In this document: one piece after another, positions 23,637 through 33,503 of the stretch
Position numbering within the stretch: position 1 is the first letter of the stretch
Layout of the letters: the number at the start of each line of letters is the position of its first letter
The notes under the pieces: model-generated
The model's input: only the letters and a program-made list of their open reading frames with translations
What the model was told of the DNA's origin: nothing
Database searches by the model: none
Position numbers and translations under genes: made by a program
From: Rubricoccus sp038746605
Lineage (GTDB): Bacteria > Bacteroidota > Rhodothermia > Rhodothermales > Rubricoccaceae
Direction: 5' to 3'
NCBI GenBank assembly: GCA_038746605.1
Contig: JBCDKM010000007.1
Span: 1 to 64,000, forward strand
DNA: 64,000 nt

Positions 23637-24989
23637 GTGCCCCGACCGCTTCCCCGGCTCCTCCTCGCTTCCACAGCGCTGCTCGCGCTAGGCTGGACGG
23701 TCTACGTCCTCGCAGGAGACGCCCTCGCGGGCGTACTGGCCGACCGTCTTCGGGGCGCCGTCCGCGCCGCCACAGACGGTAAACTCCGCGACGCCGCTCC
23801 GTTTTTTCTCCACCGGCTCCGGGACGCGCTCGTCATCGCGGCGGCGATCGTGGGCGCGTGGGCGCTGAACTGGGCCGTGGTGCCGAGGGTGTCCAAGTGG
23901 AAGGGGGCGTGGCTGCCGCTCGGGGCGCTTTTCTTCGTGGAGGCGAACGTGATTCTTGCCGTGATGGCGCGGACCGGGCTCTTCTGGTTCGCGATGTACG
24001 CGGGCGGCAGCGCGCACGATGTCTCGCGCTTCTACGTCCGCCAGGCCATCGCGACGGATGCGAACGCGGAGCGCCTGGTCGGCATCATTGGGAGCAGCCA
24101 GGCGGGTACGCAGATCGACGAGGACCAGATCAACGAGGCCCTTGGCGACGACCTCTACGCAGCGCAACTCAACTTCCCTGCCGCGAAGCCCTACTCGTTG
24201 CTTCTCCTGCAGGACGACCTGGAGCGCGTCCGCCCCGATGCCCTCGTGCTCTACCTCAGCGAGGTCTCGTTCCTACGCGGCACCGGCCTGGAGCACCTCC
24301 CGCTCTTCGCCTCTGCAGGCGCTCTGTCTGACTTCGCCCGCCTCGGTGGTGAGGCGGACTGGGACCGCGACCGTGTCCGCAACGGCTGGATCTCGGCTGC
24401 CGTCCCAGCCTATCGGCTTCGAAGTCCACTCTCGCAGCGATTCTTAGGTCGTACCAGTGTCCCGCGCCCGGCGGAGATGAACCTCCCCGACGACGACCTT
24501 CCGAACCCGAAGGCCATTCAGGACATCGCGGAGGACGATCCCATCTTCCAGGCCGAGTTGGAGCGCCGCGCGCGGCTCCTCATCTACGGTGAACCCGTCG
24601 ACTTCCAGTACCGCGCTCTCGAAGTCTTCGCCCAGCGCGCCGACGCGGCGGGCATCGACCTCTACCTCCTGCCAGGCACGGTTCACCCCGCGTTGGAAGC
24701 GCGCCTGCCGGAGGGCACGCGGGCGCAGATGTTGTCCGTCCTGCGCGGCCTTGGGGAGCGGTACGAGCGCGTCCACTACGTGGAGGAGGCCCGCCTTCCT
24801 CGCCTGGAGCACGCCGACTTCAAGGACCCGGCCCATGGCTCGAAGCGGGGCCAAGAGCGGTTCACCGCCGGACTAGTGGAGGTGCTGCGCGAGGAGATCC
24901 TCGGCGAGACGCCCGTGCGGCCGGACTCACTCGTCACAGTCGCGAGCGTTTCCTCTGAGACCCATCAGTCGGACGGAGCCGCGCGATGA
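23637..24989 (+). CDS. Membrane-anchored SGNH/AlgX-like protein paired with MBOAT
   Basis: Predicted 450 residues. About three N-terminal membrane segments (LLLASTALLALGWTVYVLAG, VIAAAIVGAWALNWAVV, WLPLGALFFVEANVILAVM), then a periplasmic SGNH-like domain: LVGIIGSSQAGTQID supplies the candidate nucleophile Ser, and a late HADFKDPAH segment could give the Asp/His pair. GTG 23637 is chosen because it starts the first membrane helix. The stop overlaps the MBOAT start (ATGA), so the two proteins probably cooperate in O-acetylating an exported glycan, as AlgX/AlgJ-like proteins do with AlgI. A degenerate palindrome copy is read in frame at 24338-24357. Confidence 0.7.
   Translation: MPRPLPRLLLASTALLALGWTVYVLAGDALAGVLADRLRGAVRAATDGKLRDAAPFFLHRLRDALVIAAAIVGAWALNWAVVPRVSKWKGAWLPLGALFFVEANVILAVMARTGLFWFAMYAGGSAHDVSRFYVRQAIATDANAERLVGIIGSSQAGTQIDEDQINEALGDDLYAAQLNFPAAKPYSLLLLQDDLERVRPDALVLYLSEVSFLRGTGLEHLPLFASAGALSDFARLGGEADWDRDRVRNGWISAAVPAYRLRSPLSQRFLGRTSVPRPAEMNLPDDDLPNPKAIQDIAEDDPIFQAELERRARLLIYGEPVDFQYRALEVFAQRADAAGIDLYLLPGTVHPALEARLPEGTRAQMLSVLRGLGERYERVHYVEEARLPRLEHADFKDPAHGSKRGQERFTAGLVEVLREEILGETPVRPDSLVTVASVSSETHQSDGAAR
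24338..24357. repeat. Degenerate GCCTCGG palindrome inside the SGNH-like gene
   Basis: CCGCCTCGGTGGTGAGGCGG, read in frame as RLGGEAD, the same phase as the copies at 34933 and 37639. It could be a decayed insertion or chance. Confidence 0.35.
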
Positions 24990-26500
24990 TCTTCAACTCC
25001 CTCGCGTTCCTCGTCTTCCTCCCGGTCGTCATCGGGGCGTACTACCTGCTGCGAAAGGCCCGGCTGCAGAACCGGTTTCTGCTCGTCGCGAGCTACGTCT
25101 TCTACGGCTGGTGGGACTGGCGCTTCCTGCTCCTCATCGCGCTTTCCACCGTCGTGGACTTCTGGGTGGCGCGGCGCATCGACGCGAGGCGCGAGGCGGT
25201 CGGGCCGGACGCCGAGGCGGGCGCCCTCAAGAAGACGCTCCGCCCCTACCTCTGGGTCAGCCTCGCGGTCAACCTCGGGGTGCTAAGCTTCTTCAAGTAC
25301 TTCAACTTCTTCTCCGGCAGCGCCGAGGACTTGATGCTCAGCCTCGGCATGACGCCGGACTGGCCGACGCTGGGCGTCATCCTCCCGGTCGGCATCTCGT
25401 TCTACACGTTCCAGACGCTCAGCTACACCGTGGACGTCTACCGCGGCACGATGCGCGCCGTGGACGACTTCTTCGACTTCGCGCTCTACGTCTCGTTCTT
25501 CCCGCAGCTCGTCGCGGGACCCATCGAGCGGGCGCAGACGCTGATGCCGCAGGTCCAGCAGGCCCGCACGTTCAGCCGCTCCCAGTTCACCGACGGCGCG
25601 TGGCTCATCCTCCTCGGCTTCGTCAAGAAGGTGGTCATCGCGGACCAGCTCGGCCGCATCGCCGACCTCGGCTTCCAGACGGACACCCCCGAGTACGGCT
25701 GGCTCGGCGCCTTCCTCTTCTCGGCCTGCTTCGCCTTCCAGGTCTACGGCGACTTTTCAGGCTACTCGGACATCGCGCGGGGCACGGCCAAGCTGATGGG
25801 CTTCGAGCTGATGATCAACTTCGGCAAGCCGTTCCTGATCACCAACCCGAGCGCGTTCTGGCGGCACTGGCACATCTCGCTCTCCACGTGGCTGCGGGAC
25901 TACCTCTACATCCCGCTCGGCGGCAGCCGGGGCGGCAACACTGCCGCCTACCGCAATCTCACGATCACGATGATTCTCGGCGGGCTGTGGCACGGGGCAG
26001 GCTGGGGCTTCGTGCTCTGGGGCCTCTACCATGGCGTGCTCCTCAGCATCCACCGCTACTGGAGCCGCAACGTGTGGGCCAAGGTGCCGTGGCCGCAGGG
26101 CCTCCGCATCGCGACGGGCAAGGAGCAGATCGCTACGCGAGGGATCAGTAACGGGCTCTCGCACGCGCTGCTCGTGACGGGCTTCTTTGTGTTCTTTCTC
26201 TCGCACTGGATGGTGTTCCGCTCCTCCACGCTGCCGGAGGGCAACTCCCAGTGGACCTACGTGGTGAACTGGCTCGGGGAGTGGTTCACGAGCGCGGGCA
26301 TCGAGCAGGCCACGCCGTGGCTGCCCGCGTTTCTGCTCTTCGCGACCCTCGCGATGCTGGCCCAGTGGAAGGACGAGGCAATGGAGCACTTTTCGACGTG
26401 GACGCCCGCGCGGCAGGGGCTCGCCATCGCGGCGGCGCTGCTGACCATCGCGGTCTTCGGCGTCTTCGAGGGGACGGAATTTTTCTACTTCCAGTTCTAG
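24986..26500 (+). CDS. MBOAT-family O-acyltransferase (AlgI/DltB-like)
   Basis: Predicted 504-residue polytopic enzyme. Starts MIFNSLAFLVFLPVVIGAYYLLRK as AlgI proteins do. LPVGISFYTFQTLSYTVDVYRG, FPQLVAGPIERA, FWRHWHISLSTWLRDYLYIPLGGSRGG and LWHGAGWGFVLWGLYHG are the conserved MBOAT blocks; the His of LWHGAGW is the catalytic residue in the family. It moves acetyl groups across the inner membrane onto an extracytoplasmic polymer, with the SGNH-like protein encoded upstream and overlapping by 4 nt. The target glycan is unknown. Confidence 0.92.
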   Translation: MIFNSLAFLVFLPVVIGAYYLLRKARLQNRFLLVASYVFYGWWDWRFLLLIALSTVVDFWVARRIDARREAVGPDAEAGALKKTLRPYLWVSLAVNLGVLSFFKYFNFFSGSAEDLMLSLGMTPDWPTLGVILPVGISFYTFQTLSYTVDVYRGTMRAVDDFFDFALYVSFFPQLVAGPIERAQTLMPQVQQARTFSRSQFTDGAWLILLGFVKKVVIADQLGRIADLGFQTDTPEYGWLGAFLFSACFAFQVYGDFSGYSDIARGTAKLMGFELMINFGKPFLITNPSAFWRHWHISLSTWLRDYLYIPLGGSRGGNTAAYRNLTITMILGGLWHGAGWGFVLWGLYHGVLLSIHRYWSRNVWAKVPWPQGLRIATGKEQIATRGISNGLSHALLVTGFFVFFLSHWMVFRSSTLPEGNSQWTYVVNWLGEWFTSAGIEQATPWLPAFLLFATLAMLAQWKDEAMEHFSTWTPARQGLAIAAALLTIAVFGVFEGTEFFYFQF

Positions 26501-26530
26501 GAGCGCGCGGCGGTGGGCAGCGGAGTCGCC

Positions 26531-26564
26531 CCGCCTCGGTGGGTCCGTGGGCGTGCCGAGGCGG
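26531..26564. repeat. GCCTCGG palindrome, long-loop copy (16-nt spacer)
   Basis: Arms perfect; spacer contains TCCGTG at positions 5-10. 31 nt after the MBOAT stop, upstream of the STING gene. Confidence 0.8.
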
Positions 26565-26616
26565 GCGGAGTACAGCACGGTGTGCCCGCAGGGATCGTCA
26601 GTCGAACGCGCAGCCA

Positions 26617-26624
26617 TAGGTTCG
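26617..26624 (+). promoter_or_regulatory. Possible -7 box (TAGGTTCG) upstream of the STING-fusion gene
   Basis: Weak match to TAnnTTTG, 46 nt before the start and just upstream of the 26633-26650 palindrome. No -33 element recognised. Confidence 0.25.
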
Positions 26625-26632
26625 GCCACGCG

Positions 26633-26650
26633 GGGCGCGCCGGCGCGCCC
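26633..26650. promoter_or_regulatory. 18-bp perfect palindrome before the STING-fusion gene
   Basis: GGGCGCGCCGGCGCGCCC is self-complementary end to end, made of two abutting GGCGCGCC octamers. It ends 19 nt upstream of the ATG and sits just downstream of the possible -7 box, a classical operator position. It could equally be an mRNA hairpin. No other copy was noticed in the window. Confidence 0.4.
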
Positions 26651-26669
26651 ACCGCCTTCCCCCTGACCG

Positions 26670-27743
26670 ATGAGTACCGACTGGGCCAGCGACCGCCGTC
26701 TCGACATCCTCGTCCTCGGCCCAATGGGCGAGGATCCCGCAGGTCCGACCTCGACCGTTCCAATCCGCGACGCACTCGAACGCCTCCTGCAGGAAGACGA
26801 GATCCGTGCGCTCCTCGACGCTCGCAGCGTCCAGAGCGCGACGGTTCATATGCCCGAGGGGCAGAACGAGCCCGAGATCGTTCAGCGAGTGCTCCACCTG
26901 CTCGACACCGCCGACCTCGTGGTGTTCAACCTCAACCCGAAGGAGAGCACCCCGGACCGCGCCAACGTCTTCTACGAGCTTGGGCTCGTCCACGCGCTCG
27001 GCATCCCGTCCATGCTCGTTGCCTCGGCAGGCACCGAGGTGCCGTTCTACGTTCAAAGCGTCCGCCGTTACATCGCCAGCGACTTCGAGGTCTCGACGCT
27101 AGCCGACCTGCTCCGCCAGCCTCTCCGCGACTTCCTCGATACCACCAACGCGGCCACGTTCGCCAATGACCGCGTGAGCCAGTTCTACCGGGCGCCCGTC
27201 ATCAATATCTCGGCGGCGGCCGGATTAGCGGTGGGCTACTACTTCAACTTTCTCGCCCGGCTGATCACCGAGGGCGGCTTTCTCGCGGAGTACCCGGATG
27301 CCTATCGGCACGTCGTCTACGTCCGCCCGTCCTCTCTGGAGACGACCTATCAGGCCGACCAGGAGCGGCTGCGCCGAGCGCTGGAAGCAGAGGGGCTTAC
27401 ACTCGAAACCGGGCGTCAGCTCAAAGCGATCCCAGCCGACAACAAGGGGCCGATCTGGTACGACCACGTCGAGGACATCGTGATCGACATTCCCCGAGCG
27501 ATCTACACGCTGCGGCGCTCGCCGCGGCTACTCTCGTTCCTGGCGCGAGCCCCGGCCGAGCGGATCCAAGAAGCTGCGTTCGAGCAGCGACTCCTGCAGA
27601 TCGGACAGGACTTGCTCTCAGACGTGGAAGCTGCGCTGCGGTATCAGGTCCGTGAGGACGCCATGCGCGTGCGGCGCGAGATCCTGCACCTCAGCACAAT
27701 TGAGGAGGCCCCGGCGCTCGTGCAGAGGCTGCTGGAGGGCTGA
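26670..27743 (+). CDS. Fusion of nucleoside-2-deoxyribosyltransferase-like domain and prokaryotic STING domain
   Basis: Predicted 357 residues, soluble, no membrane helix. Residues about 11-155 form an NDT/DRT-like Rossmann domain: LDILVLGPMGED start, DTADLVVFNLNP, and NVFYELGLVHALGIP with candidate catalytic Glu103. Residues about 175-345 match the STING ligand-binding fold: AAGLAVGYYFNFLARLI aligns with the first STING helix (compare GLAWSYYIGYLRLIL in human STING), HVVYVRPSS is strand 1, and PIWYDHVEDIVIDIPRAIYTLRRSP matches the later pocket region. Known bacterial STINGs carry TIR or membrane effectors; here the effector position is held by a nucleoside-processing fold. No CD-NTase is nearby. 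Likely a nucleotide-gated effector (inference). Confidence 0.8.
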   Translation: MSTDWASDRRLDILVLGPMGEDPAGPTSTVPIRDALERLLQEDEIRALLDARSVQSATVHMPEGQNEPEIVQRVLHLLDTADLVVFNLNPKESTPDRANVFYELGLVHALGIPSMLVASAGTEVPFYVQSVRRYIASDFEVSTLADLLRQPLRDFLDTTNAATFANDRVSQFYRAPVINISAAAGLAVGYYFNFLARLITEGGFLAEYPDAYRHVVYVRPSSLETTYQADQERLRRALEAEGLTLETGRQLKAIPADNKGPIWYDHVEDIVIDIPRAIYTLRRSPRLLSFLARAPAERIQEAAFEQRLLQIGQDLLSDVEAALRYQVREDAMRVRREILHLSTIEEAPALVQRLLEG

Positions 27744-27886
27744 GCAGGATCACCGCGACCCTGCGGGTGTGCTGGCGGTGCTCACGCACGGTGATGACAG
27801 GCGCCAATCGGCACGGCTCTCGCGAGGTCTCTGGCGCGGCACCGCTCGCACTCTCTACATTTTCAGCGTCTTCCCCGGGCGCTCGC

Positions 27887-28463
27887 TTGACTGTTTTTCT
27901 CTCAGACGTTTCCTTCGAGCTGGGCGGCTACCGCCGCCGCCTCGCGCACAACTCCACGCTCTCCCGGGTGCGCCCGCAGATGTGGTGGCGCGAGAAGATT
28001 TCCGGCAAGAGCCAGAGGCGCTACTCCCCTGCCCTGGCTGGCGGACCAGATTCGCGAGGCCGACGCTGTGGTCCACCTCACGGGCGAGGTGCCCGGCGCG
28101 ATGCCGATCGAGGTGCACGTCTGTCGTCTCTACGCCCACCTCAGCGACGAGCCCGAGGCGCGGCGCCTGCTGGAGGAGGCGATCCGCATCGAGCGGCTGC
28201 AGTTCGATCCCCGTCACGTCAATCTCGTCATCCGGTATCTCAACCTCGCCCACGTTCTGTGGGACAGCGGTGAGCAGGACGGGGCTGCCACGCTCGCTCA
28301 GATCGCCCTCGCCATCTTTCTCTTCCGACTCGGTCCCGAGCACGAGCACTCGTACGCGAATACCGCGCAGGGTGCACTGCACACTCTCGATCCCGCGTGG
28401 GTGGAAGCTGTCAAAGCAGGAGAAGCGAACCCCTTCGAATACCTGCCCCTTGAAGCGCTATGA
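27887..28463 (+). pseudogene. Frameshifted DUF4062-TPR signalling protein
   Basis: Three successive frames together encode a DUF4062 domain. TTG 27887 starts LTVFLSDVSFELGGYRRRLAHN; after about 27981 the frame changes to VVAREDFRQEPEALLP; after about 28035 it changes again to WLADQIREADAVVHLTGEVPGAMP and stays open to the stop. The first shift is explained by loss of one G near 27982. The second is explained by tandem duplication of CCCTG (28027-28031 and 28032-28036). The C-terminal part (EARRLLEEAIRIERLQFDP, LNLAHVLWDSGEQDGAATLAQIALAI) is TPR-like. Its stop overlaps the next start (ATGA), so it was recently a coupled, functional gene. TACATTTT at 27856-27863 could be a -7 box. Sequencing error is an alternative. 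Confidence 0.7.
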
Positions 28464-30844
28464 ATCCCTCTCGTCGCTCCGCTTGGCTCCTGCTCATCAT
28501 CGCCGCCAGCGGTTTGGTTGCGTATTGGAGCACGTTCGCCGCGCTCGCGGGGACCAGCTTCGGGCCGGAACGCTTTTTCTCGGCGGCTACCATCTTCTCG
28601 TTTTCCGTCCCAGAAGGCGCGGATGGCATCGGGGTGCCCCTCGCGCAGATCGCTGCGCTCGTGTTCGGGTTCACAGCCGTCCTAGGCGTTGCTCTCGAAC
28701 TCTCGCCGAGCGTCCGAAGCGCTCTGCGACGTCTCCACTTCCGGCTCCGCCGAGGCATCCTCCGTCGCCGTCCGGCGGTGGTGATCGGGCTAGGCTGGGT
28801 CGGTGGAGCGCTCGCCGAAGAGATCCGCCAGTCGGGCCGTCCGGTCTACGCCCTCGCGCTGGACAAACGCGGCCCCCGCGCCGAGGCTGCTGTTCGCGTC
28901 GGCGTCCTCGTGGAAGAGGGCGACGCGACGACGGACGAGGCGCTGGAGAGGGTACCGCTCGCTGCCGCCGAGGAGGTGTTCATCGCTACCGGTGAGGACA
29001 TGCGCAACCTCGAAATCGCGGGCTCCATCCTGCGCAGCACGTCTGGCCGGGGCCGTCGAGTGTACGTCCACATCGGAGATCCGAGCATCGGCGTCACGGC
29101 CGTCAAGCGTGAGGTGCTGCCCCGCGAGGCTGGCGGCACGGAGTACTACCTCTTCAGCGTCCACGACAACGCCGCGTCGCTGGTCGCGGCCGATCTCCAC
29201 CGCCAGGCCTCGTGGGCGGACGATGAGGCGCTGCATGTCGTCCTCGTCGGGTTCGGGATGCTAGGGCAGACGCTCGCGCTTCGGCTGGCACGGTCGCTGC
29301 ACGGCCCCAATCACCGCCGCCTCCGGCTGACGGTCCTGTGCAGCCCATCTGAGCGGAGCGCCGTGGCTCGCTTTCGCGCCCTCCATCCCGGCTTCGCTCC
29401 TGCGCCTGGCTTCTCGCTCCGCGACTGGAATCCGGCCCGCGATGCATGGGACGTGACCGCTGGTACCGATCCCGCCGCCGAGTCATGGCGCACAGCCGCT
29501 CTCCATCCTCGGGCGGTCGAGGTGGCCGTGCTGGCGGAGTTCGTCGAGACGGCGACACCTGTGTCTCCCGAGACCACCGCCTTACTTCTGGACCGGTTCA
29601 CGGCGCGCGAGGGCGTGCGGGTGCGCCCGGCGATTGTGGTGGCGACGGATCAGGAGAAGCTGAACGCCCGGTACGCGGTCGGTCTGCAGGACGCGCTGCT
29701 CGTCGCCCGCCAGTGGCCCCCGGTCCCGCCGAGGCGTCAAGACGAATCGCCAGACCTCGCACACACGCCCGTTCCCACGGATGGCATCGCGCCCGTCGTG
29801 CCGCTCCACCCGTACCTCTTCGACGAGACGGGCTTGCACGCCCTCATGGAGGAGATGCAGCGACTAGACCTTGCCTCCGGTGTGCCGCGAGACGTGAAGG
29901 GTTGGGAGAAGCAGCAGCGTGCCCGCAGCCACCCGCTCCGGCCCTTCGGCTTCCGCACGGCGACTGCCAGCTACGGCGTCGTCACGCGCACCCGCGAACG
30001 GGAAGACGCGAAGCGGCTCCATGAGATGTACCGGCTCCTCGCCGGTCAGCCGGATGAGCCGATCCCGTCCGCCTTCGAGATCTCGAACCTGGACGCCGTC
30101 GCGCTGGCGTATCGCGTCTTCGAACGCTACTTCGTGGCCTCGCCGTATCGCCTCACACCAGACGAGGCTGAAGCTGCCGGTGTACAGTTCGATCCCGTTC
30201 TGGCTCCCTCTCTTCCAGATGAGTTGCTCGACGAGAGTGTCCGCCCGTTCTGGCTGCTGGCTCGTCTGTTCAGTTGGTCACCGGACAATCCCTCAAGGAA
30301 GGAAGCCCAATGGTTTCAGGAAGAATGGGCGATGGACTTGCATCCCACCATCCGCCCGCGTCTGGGGGAGTCCGAGGAGCGCCGCAAGCTCCGCGAGGAT
30401 GCAATCGGGGATCTACAGAAGTGGATCAAAGAGTGCGCTGACCATGATAGGCGTCGGCAGATCATGCTCGACGAGTACCGTAGCGATACGCCAGTCGAAA
30501 GAAGTATCCACACCGACAAATTCCTGGAGGGATTCAAGCAAAAGATCGGTCAAGACCTCGCCGACCGACTGGCGGAAACGGAGCACAACCGCTGGATGGC
30601 CGAACGCCTCGCCCTAGGCTGGCGCTATGGCCAGCGCTCAGACTCCGGCCGACGCCGCGAGACGTTCCTCGTCTGGGACGATCTCACCGAAGAGCAGCGG
30701 GTGTACGACCGAGCGCACCTGCCCCGCCTGATTCTCGAAAGTCAGGCCGCTTTCGGGAGCTGCAAGCCGGGCACATTCTACTATCTCCGTACGATGCCTC
30801 AGCCCTCACTAGACGACCCGCCCGCTAGTGGAGTCACGGCGTAG
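28460..30844 (+). CDS. Membrane protein with two TrkA/RCK-like Rossmann domains and a C-terminal RyR domain
   Basis: Predicted 794 residues. Two membrane helices at about 8-30 and 61-80; first Rossmann VVIGLGWVGGALAEEI with GxGxxG at 110-115; second VVLVGFGMLGQTLALRLA with GxGxxG at 264-269; a long middle region; and a C-terminal RyR domain about 698-765: LAETEHNRWMAERLALGWRYG, WDDLTEEQRVYDRAHLPRL. The arrangement resembles a two-helix potassium channel with RCK domains, but the TVGYG filter is missing between the helices. It is coupled by ATGA to the DUF4062-TPR frame. Predicted role: membrane effector or sensor gated by a nucleotide (inference). The stretch 30290-30550 is visibly less GC-rich than its surroundings. 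Confidence 0.75.
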   Translation: MNPSRRSAWLLLIIAASGLVAYWSTFAALAGTSFGPERFFSAATIFSFSVPEGADGIGVPLAQIAALVFGFTAVLGVALELSPSVRSALRRLHFRLRRGILRRRPAVVIGLGWVGGALAEEIRQSGRPVYALALDKRGPRAEAAVRVGVLVEEGDATTDEALERVPLAAAEEVFIATGEDMRNLEIAGSILRSTSGRGRRVYVHIGDPSIGVTAVKREVLPREAGGTEYYLFSVHDNAASLVAADLHRQASWADDEALHVVLVGFGMLGQTLALRLARSLHGPNHRRLRLTVLCSPSERSAVARFRALHPGFAPAPGFSLRDWNPARDAWDVTAGTDPAAESWRTAALHPRAVEVAVLAEFVETATPVSPETTALLLDRFTAREGVRVRPAIVVATDQEKLNARYAVGLQDALLVARQWPPVPPRRQDESPDLAHTPVPTDGIAPVVPLHPYLFDETGLHALMEEMQRLDLASGVPRDVKGWEKQQRARSHPLRPFGFRTATASYGVVTRTREREDAKRLHEMYRLLAGQPDEPIPSAFEISNLDAVALAYRVFERYFVASPYRLTPDEAEAAGVQFDPVLAPSLPDELLDESVRPFWLLARLFSWSPDNPSRKEAQWFQEEWAMDLHPTIRPRLGESEERRKLREDAIGDLQKWIKECADHDRRRQIMLDEYRSDTPVERSIHTDKFLEGFKQKIGQDLADRLAETEHNRWMAERLALGWRYGQRSDSGRRRETFLVWDDLTEEQRVYDRAHLPRLILESQAAFGSCKPGTFYYLRTMPQPSLDDPPASGVTA

Positions 30845-31107
30845 CCCAGTAGGAGGGTGGCTTTAATGGCCTCCAGCGCGGTCCGGCGGTCGTAGTCCTT
30901 TTCTTCCTCGCTGAGTTCGGCGTATGGCATCAGCCCGGGGTGCCTCTTCGCGTCGTCGTCACGTCGCGGGCCGTAGGTCCAGCCCTCCGAGAGCCGCCCC
31001 TTCGCCCACACATCGTGGACGTGCTCAGCCAGCTGTTCCACGAGCCCATCTAGACCAGAGGGGAGCACGATGGAATCAGTCGGGAGGGGAGCGGGAGTGT
31101 AGGCCAC
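30799..31107 (-). CDS. Stand-alone RyR-domain protein
   Basis: Predicted 102 residues, almost all one RyR repeat: LVEQLAEHVHDVWAKGRLSEGWTYGPRRDDDAKRHPGLMPYAELSEEEKDYDRRTALEAIKATLLLGY covers about residues 20-88 and keeps the family's H-x-x-W...GWxYG...P-Y...L...E-K-x-Y-D-R pattern. GTG start at 31107. It is encoded tail-to-tail with the membrane RyR protein and the two 3' ends overlap by 46 nt. Bacterial RyR domains are thought to bind small nucleotide-like ligands; this could be a buffer, sensor or antagonist of the membrane protein (inference). Confidence 0.75.
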   Translation of the reverse strand: MAYTPAPLPTDSIVLPSGLDGLVEQLAEHVHDVWAKGRLSEGWTYGPRRDDDAKRHPGLMPYAELSEEEKDYDRRTALEAIKATLLLGYAVTPLAGGSSSEG

Positions 31108-31286
31108 GGGGGAGGGGGCAGCGATAGTGCAAGATCGCCCGGCTGCAGGTACCGGCGAGCGGTATCGAGCCGCGCGTGGGGCGATTGCCAGTCGAGCGAG
31201 AGGAAACCCCGCGAAGCAGTGCCAGAACCCAACAAAACCGCACCGAGAGCGTTGATTCCGGGTCTGACACCCGACCGTCGCGGCTG

Positions 31287-31294
31287 TAGATTTA
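31287..31294 (+). promoter_or_regulatory. Possible -7 box (TAGATTTA) of gyrB
   Basis: TAGATTTA lies 50 nt upstream of the gyrB ATG in the only AT-rich patch of the 236-nt intergenic region. Weak evidence. Confidence 0.3.
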
Positions 31295-31343
31295 CACCGT
31301 AGAAATCGGCTCCTAAGAGCGGCCCGCGCGCGACTCCCACCCC

Positions 31344-33371
<2,028 letters not shown>

Positions 33372-33450
33372 GGGATGGGGCCAGTGGCCAGCGGCCAGTG
33401 GTCCACCCGACCTGCCATGCCTGCTGCTGCGTCTTCCCGTTCCACTCCGT

Positions 33451-33470
33451 CCGCCTCGGGCCCGAGGCGG
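33451..33470. repeat. GCCTCGG palindrome, short-loop copy (centre GC)
   Basis: Perfect CCGCCTCGGGCCCGAGGCGG, 80 nt after the gyrB stop and 33 nt before the Uma2 gene start. Confidence 0.85.
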
Positions 33471-33503
33471 GGGGACCCGGTCGGGGCTGAACCCAGGGGG
33501 CCG

